A stretch of DNA of 64,000 nt, taken from assembly GCF_004570385.1 (NCBI RefSeq), contig NZ_SPQL01000001.1, positions 310,001 through 374,000 of the forward strand, in the 5' to 3' direction. The notes under the pieces are model-generated. The model was given only the letters and a program-made list of their open reading frames with translations. It searched no databases and was not told the DNA's origin. The position numbers and the translations under genes are program-made. Shown here piece after piece: positions 16,896 through 24,777 of the stretch. Position 1 is the first letter of the stretch; each line of letters starts with the position of its first letter. This stretch comes from Blastococcus sp. CT_GayMR19 (GTDB lineage Bacteria > Actinomycetota > Actinomycetes > Mycobacteriales > Geodermatophilaceae).

Positions 16896-18514
16896 CCGAC
16901 GTGCAGACGCGTCGGCCGGCACGGCCGCCGGCCATCCCGTCCCGGGGCCCGCTGCTGAAGCTGGGACACTGGCTGCTGCGCCGCTGGCGGTGGTTGACAA
17001 GCATGCGGACGGCGGTGGTGCTGCTGTTCCTGCTGGCGCTCGCGGCTGTACCGGGCTCGCTGTTCCCGCAGCGGTCGCTGACCCCCAGCGCGGTGGCCCG
17101 GTACTTCCGGGAGAACCCCGACCTGGCGCCCGTCCTCGACTGGCTGGGCATGTTCGACGTCTTCACCAGCCCGTGGTTCTCGGCGGTCTACCTCCTGCTG
17201 TTCGTCTCGCTGATCGGCTGCCTGGTGCCGCGCTGCATCGAGCACCTGCGGGCCGTGCGGGCCGATCCGCCGCCCGTGCCGCGGCACCTGCACCGACTGC
17301 CGGTTCACGCCACCGCCGAGGTGTCGCTGCCCGCGGAGGCCGTGGCCGCGCGAGTCGAGGCCGACCTGCGGGCGGCGCGGTTCCGGGTGTCCCGGCGCAC
17401 CACCGCCGACAGCGTGGAGATCTCGGCCGAGCGTGGCCGGGTGAAGGAGACCGGCAACCTCGTCTTCCACCTCTCGCTGCTGGCGCTGCTGGTCGCGCTG
17501 GCCGGCGGCAAATTGTGGGGTTACGAGGGCAGCATCTTGGTCACCGAGGGAGACGGCTTCTGCAACTCCTTCCAGCAGTACGACCGGTACGTCGCCGGGC
17601 CGTTGGTCGATCCGGACAGCCTGACGCCGCTCTGCTTCGACCTGCAGGACTTCCGCGCCACCTACGAACTCAACGGCACGCCGGCCTCGTTCACCGCCGA
17701 CATCCGGGTGCAGGCCGAACCGGGAGTACCCACGGAGCAGACGACGATCGGCGTCAACGACCCCTTCCGCTCCGACGGCGACCGCCTGTACGTGACCGGG
17801 CACGGCTTCACGCCCCTGTTCACCGTGACGCTGCCGGACGGTCAGGTCTTCGAGGAACTCTCGGCGCCGTTCCTGCCCACAGACAGCACCACGTTCGCCA
17901 GCGAGGGGGTGGTGAAACTCCCCGACCTCGGGGACGGTTCCGGTGACGGCTTCGCCCTGGAGGGCTTCTTCGCCCCGACCGGCCTGGTCCAGGGCGGCGT
18001 CCTGACCTCCGTGGACGCGCGGCCGCTCAACCCGCAGGTCGCCATCATCGGCTACCGCGGCTACCTGGGGCTGGAGAGCGGTGAGCCGCAATCGGTGTTC
18101 ACACTCGATCAGACCCAGATCGACGTGGGGGCGCTGAACCGGATCGGCGAGGGCAACCTGGGCATCGGGGAGAGTGCGACACTCGAGGACGGCACAGTGG
18201 TCCGGTTCGACGGGTTCCGGGAGTTCGCAGCCCTCCAGGTCTCGCACGATCCAGGGCAGGTCGGCGTCCTCATCAGCGCCATCAGCATGCTGCTCGGGCT
18301 CCTGGCGACCCTGCTGGTGCGCCGCGAACGAGTCTTCGCCCGAATCTCAGACACCCAGATGCCCCACGGGGACTCGAGTCGACCGACGACCGTCTCCCTG
18401 GCGGGACTCGCTCGGGGCGGAAACGCCGATGCTCACGAGCGACTCCGCGAACGCTTCGCAGGCCTGCTCGATGACAGCCCGTCCCGGCTGGCGGCCGGCG
18501 CCACCGCGCCATGA
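16892..18514 (+). CDS. resB: Cytochrome c biogenesis protein ResB (System II)
   Basis: 540-residue membrane protein that partners CcsB to deliver heme and ligate it to apocytochrome c. It has three early hydrophobic segments (around 35-60, 95-120, 190-210), the typical RTAVVLLFLLALAAVPGS opening helix, a large extracytoplasmic domain, and a last membrane segment (VGVLISAISMLLGLLATLL) near 480. The start is the GTG at 16892, overlapping the 24-codon upstream ORF. Its stop overlaps the lnt start by four bases. A BlaI-type dyad lies about 170-190 bases upstream. Confidence 0.92.
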   Translation: MTDVQTRRPARPPAIPSRGPLLKLGHWLLRRWRWLTSMRTAVVLLFLLALAAVPGSLFPQRSLTPSAVARYFRENPDLAPVLDWLGMFDVFTSPWFSAVYLLLFVSLIGCLVPRCIEHLRAVRADPPPVPRHLHRLPVHATAEVSLPAEAVAARVEADLRAARFRVSRRTTADSVEISAERGRVKETGNLVFHLSLLALLVALAGGKLWGYEGSILVTEGDGFCNSFQQYDRYVAGPLVDPDSLTPLCFDLQDFRATYELNGTPASFTADIRVQAEPGVPTEQTTIGVNDPFRSDGDRLYVTGHGFTPLFTVTLPDGQVFEELSAPFLPTDSTTFASEGVVKLPDLGDGSGDGFALEGFFAPTGLVQGGVLTSVDARPLNPQVAIIGYRGYLGLESGEPQSVFTLDQTQIDVGALNRIGEGNLGIGESATLEDGTVVRFDGFREFAALQVSHDPGQVGVLISAISMLLGLLATLLVRRERVFARISDTQMPHGDSSRPTTVSLAGLARGGNADAHERLRERFAGLLDDSPSRLAAGATAP

Positions 18515-20055
18515 CCCGGACGGAAGAGACGGCCTCGACTGCCACCCGGCGTAGGGAAGCACCGACGACGGCCCACGGCGGACGTAATCGATGGCTGCCC
18601 GGCTGGCAGCGCCTGCTCGCGGGACTGGCCGCCGGGGCGCTGCTCGCGGGCAGCATGCCACCGCGCACGGCGTGGTACCTGGCGCCGGCCGGTGCCGCCG
18701 CCCTCACCTGGGCGCTGCTCGGTCTGCGGTGGCGGCGGCGGCTGGTCCTGGGCGCAGTGGCCGGGGTGGGCTTCTTCGCGCCGACGCTGTCCTGGCTCAC
18801 CGGCTTCCACCCGGCCGGCTTCGCCGCCGTCCTGGTGCTCGAGGTAGCCCTGTTCGCCGCAGCGATGCTGCTGGTCGATCCCGGCCGGGGGCGCTGGTGG
18901 ACGGTCCCGGCGGCGCTGGTGGCGCTGGAGGCGGTGCGCGCCCGGTTCCCGTTCGGTGGCTTCCCTCTCCCGGGGATGGCCCTGGGGCAGCTCGACGGCC
19001 CCTTCGCGGCGGCCGCGCCCCTCGCGGGCTCGCTCCTAGTGGCCGGGCTCGCCACTGGCGCCGGAGCGGCAGTGACCGGGCTGGTCGTGGCCCGCCGGCG
19101 CGTCCGCGCGCTGGTGCTCGTCGCGGCACTTGCCGCCCTGAGCACCGCCGGCATCGTCGTCGCGCAACCGGGGGGCACATCGACCGGCCAGCTGCGGGCC
19201 GCCGTGGTGCAGGGTGGTGGTCCGCGTGGCATCCCCGCCGTCGAGGCTGATGAGCAGGCGGTCACCGAGCGGCTGTTCGACGTCAGCGACGCCCTGCCCC
19301 CCGACCTCGACCTCGTGCTGTGGCCGGAGAGCAGCGTCGTGGTGACCGGACCGGTGGCCGAGACCGGCGAGGCCGACCGGGTCGCGGCACTCGCCCGGCG
19401 CACCGGCGCCACCGTCGTGGCCGGGGTCACCGAGTCGGAGTCGACGACCTTCCGGAATGCCGCGGTGGCCTGGGGACCGGACGGCCGCATCCTGGATCGT
19501 TACGAGAAGGTGCACCGGGTGCCGTTCGGGGAGTACATCCCGGCCCGCGGCCTGTTCGAACGACTCTCGGACATGACGGCGCTCGTTCCCCGGGACGCCG
19601 TTCCCGGTCGCGGTCCGGGGTTGCTGGACACGGTCGCCGGGCCGCTGGGCGTGGTCATCTCCTATGAGGTCTTCTTCTCCGATCGCGCCCGTGCCGCGGT
19701 CACCGCCGGCGGCCAGGTGCTGCTGGTACCGACCAACGCTGCTTCCTACACCACCGAGGAGGTGCCGGCGACCGAGGTAGCGGCCGCCCGGATGCGGGCC
19801 AAGGAGATGGACCGCGCGGTGCTGCAGGCCGCGCCGACCGGCTACACCGCGATCGTCCTGCCCGACGGCAGCGTCGGCGGGCAGGGAGAGCTCAGCACGC
19901 CGGAGCTGCTCACCGCCACGATCCCGCTGCGTACCGGCCTCACCCCCTATGCCCGCACTGGCGACCTCCCTGTCCTGTTGGTTGTCGCATCGGCTCTCAT
20001 CGCCTTTCCGGTCCTTCGCCGACGGCGCCGGAAGCACCGGGCGGCCGACGCCTGA
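18511..20055 (+). CDS. lnt: Apolipoprotein N-acyltransferase Lnt, Cys-to-Ser variant
   Basis: 514 residues: about seven membrane segments and then a nitrilase-like domain. The catalytic Glu is in LWPESS (about 271) and the Lys in YEKVHRVPFGEYIP (about 332). At the nucleophile position, where Lnt normally has CYE, this protein reads VVISYEVFF, so Ser replaces the catalytic Cys. A similar substitution has been reported, as I recall, for a mycobacterial Lnt paralogue. It may be an altered or inactive acyltransferase. It overlaps resB by four bases, which ties lipoprotein maturation to cytochrome c assembly. The family is sure, the activity is not. Confidence 0.85.
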   Translation: MTRTEETASTATRRREAPTTAHGGRNRWLPGWQRLLAGLAAGALLAGSMPPRTAWYLAPAGAAALTWALLGLRWRRRLVLGAVAGVGFFAPTLSWLTGFHPAGFAAVLVLEVALFAAAMLLVDPGRGRWWTVPAALVALEAVRARFPFGGFPLPGMALGQLDGPFAAAAPLAGSLLVAGLATGAGAAVTGLVVARRRVRALVLVAALAALSTAGIVVAQPGGTSTGQLRAAVVQGGGPRGIPAVEADEQAVTERLFDVSDALPPDLDLVLWPESSVVVTGPVAETGEADRVAALARRTGATVVAGVTESESTTFRNAAVAWGPDGRILDRYEKVHRVPFGEYIPARGLFERLSDMTALVPRDAVPGRGPGLLDTVAGPLGVVISYEVFFSDRARAAVTAGGQVLLVPTNAASYTTEEVPATEVAAARMRAKEMDRAVLQAAPTGYTAIVLPDGSVGGQGELSTPELLTATIPLRTGLTPYARTGDLPVLLVVASALIAFPVLRRRRRKHRAADA

Positions 20056-20181
20056 CGGTGAGTACGTACGTGGAGGGGACCCCTCGGATAGAGTCCAGCT
20101 CTCCGCTCGTCGACGGTCGTACACGTCCGCGGCGACCGGCCAATGCCGACCGCTGTGCCAGGCAGACCGCCGGCTTGTGAA

Positions 20182-20769
20182 TCAGCGGTCGGCGGGACGG
20201 ACGCGCAATCCGGCCAGGGTGACGTCCACGAGCCGGTGCACAGCCGCCTCGGTCGGCAGGCTGCCCGCCGCACTGAGGGCGTGCAGGCAGAAGTGCGCCA
20301 GCTCGTCCGGCGCGACGTCGTCCCGAAGCTGGCCGGCCTCGGCGGCCTCGGTCAGCACGTCCCGGAACAGGTCGACCAGTTGTCGCTGCGCGCGGGTCAC
20401 GTGCTCGCCCCGATGCAGCAGGGCACCTAGTTCCGGCGTGCCATGACGCGCACGGTGGTAGGCGATGAGCGCGTAGCCCTCCACGACGGCCGCCAGCCGC
20501 TGCTGGGCGTCGCCGGGCTGCTTGCGGAACTCTTCGAGGCGCTCGAAATGCGCGGTGACGTGCCGCTCGTGACCGGCGGCCAGGATCGCCTCGACGTCGG
20601 GGAAGTACTTGTACAGCGTCGCCCGCCCGATGCCGGTGGCCTCGGCAATCTGCGACATCGTCACCGACAGCAGCCCGTGCTCGGACACCAGCGCCCAGGT
20701 GGTGTCCAGGATCGCCTCGTGGACCGTGCGGCGATGCCCTTCGATTGTCTCGCTCCACAACTTCGGCAC
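20182..20769 (-). CDS. TetR-family transcriptional regulator
   Basis: 195 residues. An N-terminal helix-turn-helix (VTMSQIAEATGIGRATLYKYFPDVEAIL, about 37-64) is followed by an all-helical ligand domain. The GTG start at 20769 gives the typical opening PKLWSETIEGHRR; upstream in-frame codons run into the promoter region. It is divergent from two membrane-protein genes (20886, 21122), and an inverted repeat (20811-20843) lies between them, so these are its likely targets. Ligand unknown. It converges on lnt with about 125 bases between. Confidence 0.88.
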   Translation of the reverse strand: MPKLWSETIEGHRRTVHEAILDTTWALVSEHGLLSVTMSQIAEATGIGRATLYKYFPDVEAILAAGHERHVTAHFERLEEFRKQPGDAQQRLAAVVEGYALIAYHRARHGTPELGALLHRGEHVTRAQRQLVDLFRDVLTEAAEAGQLRDDVAPDELAHFCLHALSAAGSLPTEAAVHRLVDVTLAGLRVRPADR

Positions 20770-20810
20770 GCCCGAAGCATACGTTGCGACGCTACCCTGA
20801 CGGTGTGCTT

Positions 20811-20843
20811 TGATGCTGGACACAGTGTCTCGATGAAGCATCA
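20811..20843. promoter_or_regulatory. Nested inverted repeats between TetR gene and membrane genes
   Basis: Outer arms TGATGCT (20811-20817) and AGCATCA (20837-20843) enclose an inner palindrome GACAC-A-GTGTC (20819-20829). The position in the divergent promoter region fits a TetR operator. Which of the two repeats is bound cannot be told. Confidence 0.5.
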
Positions 20844-20885
20844 GGGTGCTGTCACTGCCGCGCGTGACCGACGGAGGACACGGAA

Positions 20886-21125
20886 ATGACCGATCCGAAC
20901 CCTGCGCCAGACCTCGACCGTGATCTCGATGGCGGAACGCCGCCGGGCATGCCGCGCTGGGTGAAGGTTTCGGCCATCGTCGTCGGCGTCCTGATCCTGG
21001 TGTTCCTGGTCCTGCAGCTGACCGGGATCGCGGGCGACCACGGACCCGGGCGGCACTCGTCCGCCGGCCTCACGCCGCCGGCCGGCGTCACCGAGTCAGC
21101 AGTGTCCGTGGATGCGCTGGCATGA
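20886..21125 (+). CDS. Small single-span membrane protein
   Basis: 79 residues: an acidic, proline-rich N-terminus, one membrane segment (VSAIVVGVLILVFLVLQLTGI, about 28-49; an extracytoplasmic tail follows) and a tail with GDHGPGRHSS. No family recognised. ATG preceded by ACGGAGGACACGGAA. It overlaps the next gene by four bases (ATGA) and forms a two-gene unit with it, divergent from the TetR gene. Similar short proteins precede DUF2269-like membrane proteins in actinobacteria, from memory. Function unknown. Confidence 0.7.
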   Translation: MTDPNPAPDLDRDLDGGTPPGMPRWVKVSAIVVGVLILVFLVLQLTGIAGDHGPGRHSSAGLTPPAGVTESAVSVDALA

Positions 21126-21655
21126 CCTTGTCCCCGCGCCTCCGCAAGGCGGTCCTCACCACGCACATCGCTTCCTCGGCCGGCTGGCTCGGGGCCGTCG
21201 TCGCCTACATCGGACTCGATGTCACGGCGTCGACGAGTGAGAACGTGCAACTGGTCCGTGCCGCCTACGCCGCGATGGAGGTCATCGCCTTCGCCGCCCT
21301 CGTCCCGCTGGCGCTCGCCTCGGTCGTCATCGGCGTGGTCAACGCACTGGGCACGTCCTGGGGCCTGTTCCGCCACTACTGGGTCCTGGTCAAGCTGCTA
21401 CTGACGCTCGTCGCCACGGCCGTCCTCCTGCTGAAGACACCGACGATCACCTCGCTGGCGGACGCCGCAGGCACTGCCGGCGACCCGCGCACGCTGCCCG
21501 ACACGCTGGCCCATTCGATCGGCGGGCTTCTTGTCCTGCTCGTGATCACCGTCCTGTCGGTCTACAAGCCTCGAGGTCTGACGCGGTACGGGTGGCGCCG
21601 ACAGCAGAGCCTGCGGATCAGTGAGCGGGAGAAAGGTGCGGCGGTGGCCTCCTAG
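21122..21655 (+). CDS. Four-span membrane protein, DUF2269-like
   Basis: 177 residues with four hydrophobic segments and a short basic tail (YGWRRQQSLRISEREK). The first segment follows RLRKAVLTTHIASSAGWLG, whose His sits at the membrane edge; a second His occurs in LFRHYWVLVK. Histidines placed this way are seen in heme- or copper-related membrane proteins, but no function is established. Probably controlled by the divergent TetR regulator. It converges on nuoN with 33 bases between. Confidence 0.7.
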   Translation: MTLSPRLRKAVLTTHIASSAGWLGAVVAYIGLDVTASTSENVQLVRAAYAAMEVIAFAALVPLALASVVIGVVNALGTSWGLFRHYWVLVKLLLTLVATAVLLLKTPTITSLADAAGTAGDPRTLPDTLAHSIGGLLVLLVITVLSVYKPRGLTRYGWRRQQSLRISEREKGAAVAS

Positions 21656-21688
21656 CCAGCCGGGTGGCGCGGGCCCGGCGCGCTCCAC

Positions 21689-23158
21689 TCATCCGGGCAC
21701 GACGACGGCGAGCCACAGACCTGACCCCGCGCCGAGGAGCACGGAAGCAATAGCAGCGACGTGCAAGGTGACGACAGGAGCCGTGCGGACCGCGCGCCCA
21801 ACCGTCACGGTGCTAGCCCCGCCGTCGGTGCCTCCGCCAGCCGGCACGTCCCGGGTCGCCGCCGCCGGCGCTATCCAGCGCAGGTAGTAGAAGAGGCTGG
21901 CGACGGTGTTGACCGCGGCCAGCACGACCAGCCAGGCAAGCCCGCCGTCCCAGGTGGCGGTGAAAACCGCCAGCTTGCCGACGAAGACCGCCGTGGGCGG
22001 GGTTCCGACAAGGCCGAGCAGGCACACGACGAGGCTGACGACTACCCACCGGTTCCGGCCGGCGGCCGCAGCCCAGTCGGAGATCGACCGGGCCTCGGGA
22101 AAGGCCGCCACGGCCGCGAAGGCGCCGAGGTTGGTGATCGCGTAGCCGGCGAGGTAGATGGCCAGGGCCGGAAGAGCCAGGTCAGTGCGGCCCGCGACGG
22201 CGACCACCATGAACAGGTAGCCGACCTGGCTCACCGTGGAGTACGCCAGCAGTCGGGACACGTCGGTCTGGTTGAAGGCGGCCAGGTTGCCCAGGGTCAT
22301 GCTCAGCGCGGCGATCACCGCCACCAGCAGTGGCACGTCCAACGGGACCCCGCCGAACGGCTCGGCGAGCAGCCGGAAGGCTGCCGCCACGGCGCCGATC
22401 TTCGGGATCGTGGTGATGTAGGCGGCCATCGCCGGCGTGGTTCCTGCCGTGACGTCCGGAACCCAGAAGTGAACGGGCACGGCGCCCGCCTTGAACCCGA
22501 CGCCGGCGAGGACGCCGATGACGCCGACGGCCAGCAGCGCGGCCGGCGCCTCGGGGAGGAGCGTGGCGAGCTCCGGGTAGCCGGTGGTGCCGGTGGCCAG
22601 CACGAGGGAGGTGACCCCGACCATCATCAGCACACCGACGAAGGCCCCCATGAGGTAGTACTTCAGCGTGGCCTCGGTGCCCGACGCGTCCTTGGCGAAC
22701 CCGGCGAGGGCGTAGAGCGGGATGCTCGCCAACAGGTAGGCGGCGACCAGGAGCAGCAGGTCGCCACTGGCCGCGAGCGCGATGGTGCCCAGCGCGCCGA
22801 GGAGCATGAGGACATACGCCTCGGTCTCCCGGGGATGTCCCGCGAGCGAGGACGACGCCAGGAAGACGGCAACCGCGGCCGACAGCGCGACGACGATCCG
22901 GACGATCCCGGTGGTGCCGTCGATGACCCAGGTCTCCTCGAACACCCGCGTCGGCGGATCGCTGAAAACTACGGCCGCGGCGGCCGCGCTCGCCAGACAG
23001 GCGACGATGACCACGGCCCGGACCCGCCACTGGCGGTGCTGCGGGGTCCACAGGCCTAGCAGCAGGCCGCCGCCCGCACCGAGGAGCAGCAGCAGCTCCG
23101 GAAGGAGTGCCAGCGCCTCCTCCCCCGCGCCGGTCATCCCGCCCATCGGGTCGTTCAC
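21689..23158 (-). CDS. nuoN: Complex I-type antiporter subunit NuoN
   Basis: 489 residues with about 14 hydrophobic segments of the Mrp-antiporter/NuoLMN family. Conserved Lys and Glu/His positions typical of proton channels are visible, e.g. SDVTAGTTPAMAAYITTIPKIGA-like VPDVTAG and the LLAYSTVSQVGYL block. It is the last gene of the nuoA-...-N series and its GTG start overlaps the nuoM stop (GTGA). In ordinary complex I it pumps protons in the membrane arm; here no complete peripheral arm is encoded nearby. Confidence 0.9.
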   Translation of the reverse strand: MNDPMGGMTGAGEEALALLPELLLLLGAGGGLLLGLWTPQHRQWRVRAVVIVACLASAAAAAVVFSDPPTRVFEETWVIDGTTGIVRIVVALSAAVAVFLASSSLAGHPRETEAYVLMLLGALGTIALAASGDLLLLVAAYLLASIPLYALAGFAKDASGTEATLKYYLMGAFVGVLMMVGVTSLVLATGTTGYPELATLLPEAPAALLAVGVIGVLAGVGFKAGAVPVHFWVPDVTAGTTPAMAAYITTIPKIGAVAAAFRLLAEPFGGVPLDVPLLVAVIAALSMTLGNLAAFNQTDVSRLLAYSTVSQVGYLFMVVAVAGRTDLALPALAIYLAGYAITNLGAFAAVAAFPEARSISDWAAAAGRNRWVVVSLVVCLLGLVGTPPTAVFVGKLAVFTATWDGGLAWLVVLAAVNTVASLFYYLRWIAPAAATRDVPAGGGTDGGASTVTVGRAVRTAPVVTLHVAAIASVLLGAGSGLWLAVVVPG

Positions 23159-24777
23159 CGGGCCACCAGCTGCGCCACCGCCGCGGCGGCCGGCTCGATG
23201 ACGTCCAGGAGCGCCCGCGGGAACAGTCCCAGCAGCACGGCCAGCGCGAGGAGCGGGACGACGGCGGCCAGTTCGGCCCCGTGCACGTCACGCATGCCGG
23301 TGGCCGTGCGGGGCCGCACGGCGGTCGCCGTCGCGCCGTCCTGGGTCGGGGAGGACGACGGCGCCGCGGCTGCTGCCTGGTCGTCGGGACTGCTGCCGTC
23401 CGGGAGCGACGGGACGGCAGTGGGGCCGGTGAGCAGGCGCTGCAGCGCCACGAGGAACAGCCCGGCGGTGACCAGGATGCCCGTCACGGCCAGGACGGTG
23501 GCCACCGGCGCCGCCTGCAGGGCCCCGGTGAAGATCTGGAACTCGGCGATGAAACTGGCGAAGCCCGGCAGGCCGAGGGAGCCGAAGGCGGCCACCGCGA
23601 GCAGTGCGGCGAACACCGGCGCCGGCCGGGCGAGCCCGCCCCAGTGGTCGAAGGCGTAGGTCTGCCCGCGGGACCACAGCACCCCGCTGAGCAGGAAGAG
23701 TGCGCCGGTCAGCAGGCCGTGGCTGACCATTTGGTACAGCGCGCCGACCGTGGCGATGGTGCGGGCCTCCTCGTCCGCCTGCCCGACCAGGCCGGCAGCC
23801 CCGAGCCCGAGGAGGACGTAGCCCATGTGGTTCACCGAGGTGTAGGCGATCATGCGCTTCACGTCGGTCTGCGCCAGGGCGACGAAGGCCCCCCACAGCA
23901 CGCTGATGGTCCCGACCACCACCACGACCATGGCCCACCGCTGCCAGGCGTCGGGCAGGATCGGCATCGCGATGCGGACGAAACCGTAGGTGCCGAGCTT
24001 CAGCAGGATCCCGGCCAGGATGGCCGATCCCGCGGCCGGTGCGTCTGTGTGTGCGTCGGGCAGCCACGTGTGGAACGGGAACAGCGGCGTCTTGACCGCC
24101 AGACCCAGCCCGATCGCGAGCAGCACGAGACCGCCGGCCAGCGGGGAGTCGGTCAGCGGGGGGTTCTCGGCGAGCGCGACCATGTCGAAGGTCCGCTCCT
24201 CGCTGCCGAGGAACAGCCCGATGAAACCGACCAGCAGGGCCAGCGACCCGAGGAAGGTGTAGAGGAAGAACTTCAGGGCGCTGCGTCGAGCATTGCCGTG
24301 GCCCCAGCCGGCGATGACGAAGTACATCCCGACGATCGTCAGGTCGAAGAAGACGAAGAACAGGATCAGGTCCAGCGCCGCGAAGGTGCCCAGGCAGGCC
24401 GTCTGCAGGAAGAGGAACAGCGCGGCCTGCGTGCGCGGCCGGTCCGGCTCGCGCAGCGACCAGACGGCACAGGCCAGGAACAGCACACCCGTCAGCGCCA
24501 GGAGCGGCAGGGACAGCCCGTCGACGCCGATGTGGTACCCGGCGTCCACCGTCGGGATCCACTGGAGGTCCACCTCGTAGGCGAGGTTCCCGACCACACC
24601 GGTGGCACCCCGACCCGGGTCGTACCGCCACCACATCCAGGCCACCAGAGCCAGGTCGGCGGCCGAGGCCGCGATCCACACCCAGATGGCCGCGCGGCCG
24701 GCCAGCGCCGGAACCGCGAGCAGCAGGGCGGCAGCAGCGAGCGGGAGCAGGACGACGACGGTGAGCAGCACGGTCAC
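23155..24777 (-). CDS. nuoM: Complex I-type antiporter subunit NuoM
   Basis: 540 residues, about 14 membrane segments. NuoM signatures are GVDGLSLPLL near 70, FFVFFDLTIVGMYF, the channel Lys in AVKTPLFPFHTWLPDAHTDAP (about 220), and MIAYTSVNHMGY. An insertion rich in Ser, Asp and Ala near 450 separates the last helices. The GTG start (24777) overlaps the nuoL stop by four bases. The sequence is well conserved, which argues for proton translocation rather than decay. Confidence 0.92.
   Translation of the reverse strand: MTVLLTVVVLLPLAAAALLLAVPALAGRAAIWVWIAASAADLALVAWMWWRYDPGRGATGVVGNLAYEVDLQWIPTVDAGYHIGVDGLSLPLLALTGVLFLACAVWSLREPDRPRTQAALFLFLQTACLGTFAALDLILFFVFFDLTIVGMYFVIAGWGHGNARRSALKFFLYTFLGSLALLVGFIGLFLGSEERTFDMVALAENPPLTDSPLAGGLVLLAIGLGLAVKTPLFPFHTWLPDAHTDAPAAGSAILAGILLKLGTYGFVRIAMPILPDAWQRWAMVVVVVGTISVLWGAFVALAQTDVKRMIAYTSVNHMGYVLLGLGAAGLVGQADEEARTIATVGALYQMVSHGLLTGALFLLSGVLWSRGQTYAFDHWGGLARPAPVFAALLAVAAFGSLGLPGFASFIAEFQIFTGALQAAPVATVLAVTGILVTAGLFLVALQRLLTGPTAVPSLPDGSSPDDQAAAAAPSSSPTQDGATATAVRPRTATGMRDVHGAELAAVVPLLALAVLLGLFPRALLDVIEPAAAAVAQLVAR

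Noticed and set aside
16772-18247. 491-codon minus-strand open frame over resB
   Set aside because: Shadow of resB; composition is typical of antisense frames and it has no motifs.
20073-20085. GAGGGG-A-CCCCTC palindrome after lnt
   Set aside because: One-base centre cannot form a terminator hairpin and no gene start is near; left uncalled.
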